A DNA stretch of 5,309 nt from Flavobacterium sp. (GTDB lineage: Bacteria > Bacteroidota > Bacteroidia > Flavobacteriales > Flavobacteriaceae): assembly GCA_017989775.1 (NCBI GenBank), contig JAGNPF010000129.1, forward strand, positions 1 to 5,309. Reading direction: 5' to 3'. The translations under genes were made by a program, and so were the position numbers. The stretch's first letter is position 1. Each line of letters begins with the position of its first letter. The notes beneath the pieces are model-generated. The model was not told the DNA's origin, did no database searches, and saw only the letters and a program-made list of their open reading frames with translations. Positions 4,797 through 5,309 of the stretch are shown here, in pieces.

Positions 4797-5309
4797 TTAG
4801 TGCACAACTATTCTTTTCGCTATTTTTTTACCCTCAACAGTTACTTCAAACAAATAGATTCCAGGATTCAAATCAGATACGGGAATCTCTTTATAGTTCG
4901 ACTTGGGAAGTTTTTTTATGATTTTTCCCGAAAGATCGTATATCACGATTGACGCTTCCTGCTCAATGGTAAGATACACAATATCCGTAGTTGGATTTGG
5001 ATACAACACCAAAGAAGCAGCATCAAAATCGCTAACCCCTAAAACTTTCTGGTTAATCACGCCCACACCACTCAAATCAAACCCTCCTGACGGAAAAGGT
5101 GTTGAATAGGGTTCGTTTATAATATTGCCGAAACTATCATGGGAAGCATACAAAGGATCAATGGTGCCAATAACATCAATTATTTTTACATGAGTAATCT
5201 TGTCTTTATCCAACAAAGCATTATCGGCAATGTCAGACAAATCGAATGGAGTTCCAAACCCCGCTCTGTATTTTCCTGCTAGATTATTGATATCAGTACA
5301 ATCTACAGC
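4797..5309 (-). CDS. Secreted surface protein, C-terminal part with T9SS type A sorting domain, 5' end missing
   Basis: The frame runs open to the right edge, giving 170 visible residues. The TTG at 5240 is an internal leucine, because the in-frame sequence upstream continues the same domain (AGKYRAGFGTPFDLSDIADN). The last 70 residues (about 5009-4800) are a type IX secretion sorting domain: LVLYPNPTTDIVYLTI, IVIYDLSGKII, LNPGIYLFEVTVEGKKIAKR and a final IVVH. Such domains direct passage through the outer membrane translocon and are then cut off, leaving the protein secreted or attached to the surface. Before it lies the end of a second domain with THVKIIDVIGTIDP and FPSGGFDLSGVGVINQ. This resembles beta-rich modules of bacterial cell-surface proteins in which an FDL..VGVIN segment ends the domain; the ligand is unknown. 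The rest of the protein, including its signal peptide, lies outside the window. Confidence 0.92.
   Translation of the reverse strand, partial: AVDCTDINNLAGKYRAGFGTPFDLSDIADNALLDKDKITHVKIIDVIGTIDPLYASHDSFGNIINEPYSTPFPSGGFDLSGVGVINQKVLGVSDFDAASLVLYPNPTTDIVYLTIEQEASIVIYDLSGKIIKKLPKSNYKEIPVSDLNPGIYLFEVTVEGKKIAKRIVVH

Noticed and set aside
4565..4807. Minus-strand open frame of 80 codons at the end of the S41 gene
   Set aside because: It is antisense to the protease and passes through the bidirectional terminator.
4903..5109. Plus-strand open frame of 68 codons opposite the T9SS sorting domain
   Set aside because: It is antisense to a clearly recognisable sorting domain and has no features of its own.

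Overview
The window looks like chromosome from a member of the Bacteroidota, most likely the Flavobacteriaceae (Flavobacterium or a close relative). Four things point there: an AT-rich sequence with almost no Shine-Dalgarno sites; two exact matches to the Bacteroidota promoter -7 element TAnnTTTG; a C-terminal type IX secretion (T9SS) sorting domain; and a DUF4252 protein next to a small membrane protein. No rRNA, tRNA, CRISPR array, transposase or phage gene was seen. The assignment rests on motif recognition, with no database search.

Layout, left to right. Positions 2-880 hold the 3' end of a glycoside hydrolase family 3 gene (probable beta-xylosidase/beta-glucosidase), closed by a strong terminator (898-929). 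Positions 930-1226 hold no intact gene but contain a decayed C-terminal piece of an AraC-family regulator (about 985-1151). Next is a 95-residue hypothetical gene (1227-1514) whose last codons and stop lie inside a 14-bp tandem repeat (1481-1533). About 250 bp of apparently non-coding, G-poor sequence follows. Then come an exact TAnnTTTG promoter element and a small exported protein with one TPR-like repeat (1830-2174).

The right half has two convergent junctions, each with a hairpin terminator able to work in both directions (2179-2207 and 4735-4781). Between them lie a leftward two-gene operon (a small single-pass membrane protein, 3069-2761, then a DUF4252 exported protein, 2755-2225) and a divergent rightward gene for an S41-family serine protease lipoprotein (3230-4720). 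The protease keeps a recognisable Ser-Lys dyad. At the right edge, on the minus strand, is the 3' end of a large secreted protein with a T9SS type A sorting domain (5309-4797).

Most of the products are predicted to leave the cytoplasm: the TPR protein, DUF4252 protein, S41 lipoprotein and T9SS substrate, and probably the GH3 enzyme. The neighbourhood therefore reads as a patchwork of envelope and surface functions and not one pathway. The most unusual parts are the AraC relic, the repeat that supplies a gene's 3' end, and the DUF4252 pair with no ECF sigma factor beside it. I found no convincing evidence of a wholly new system.
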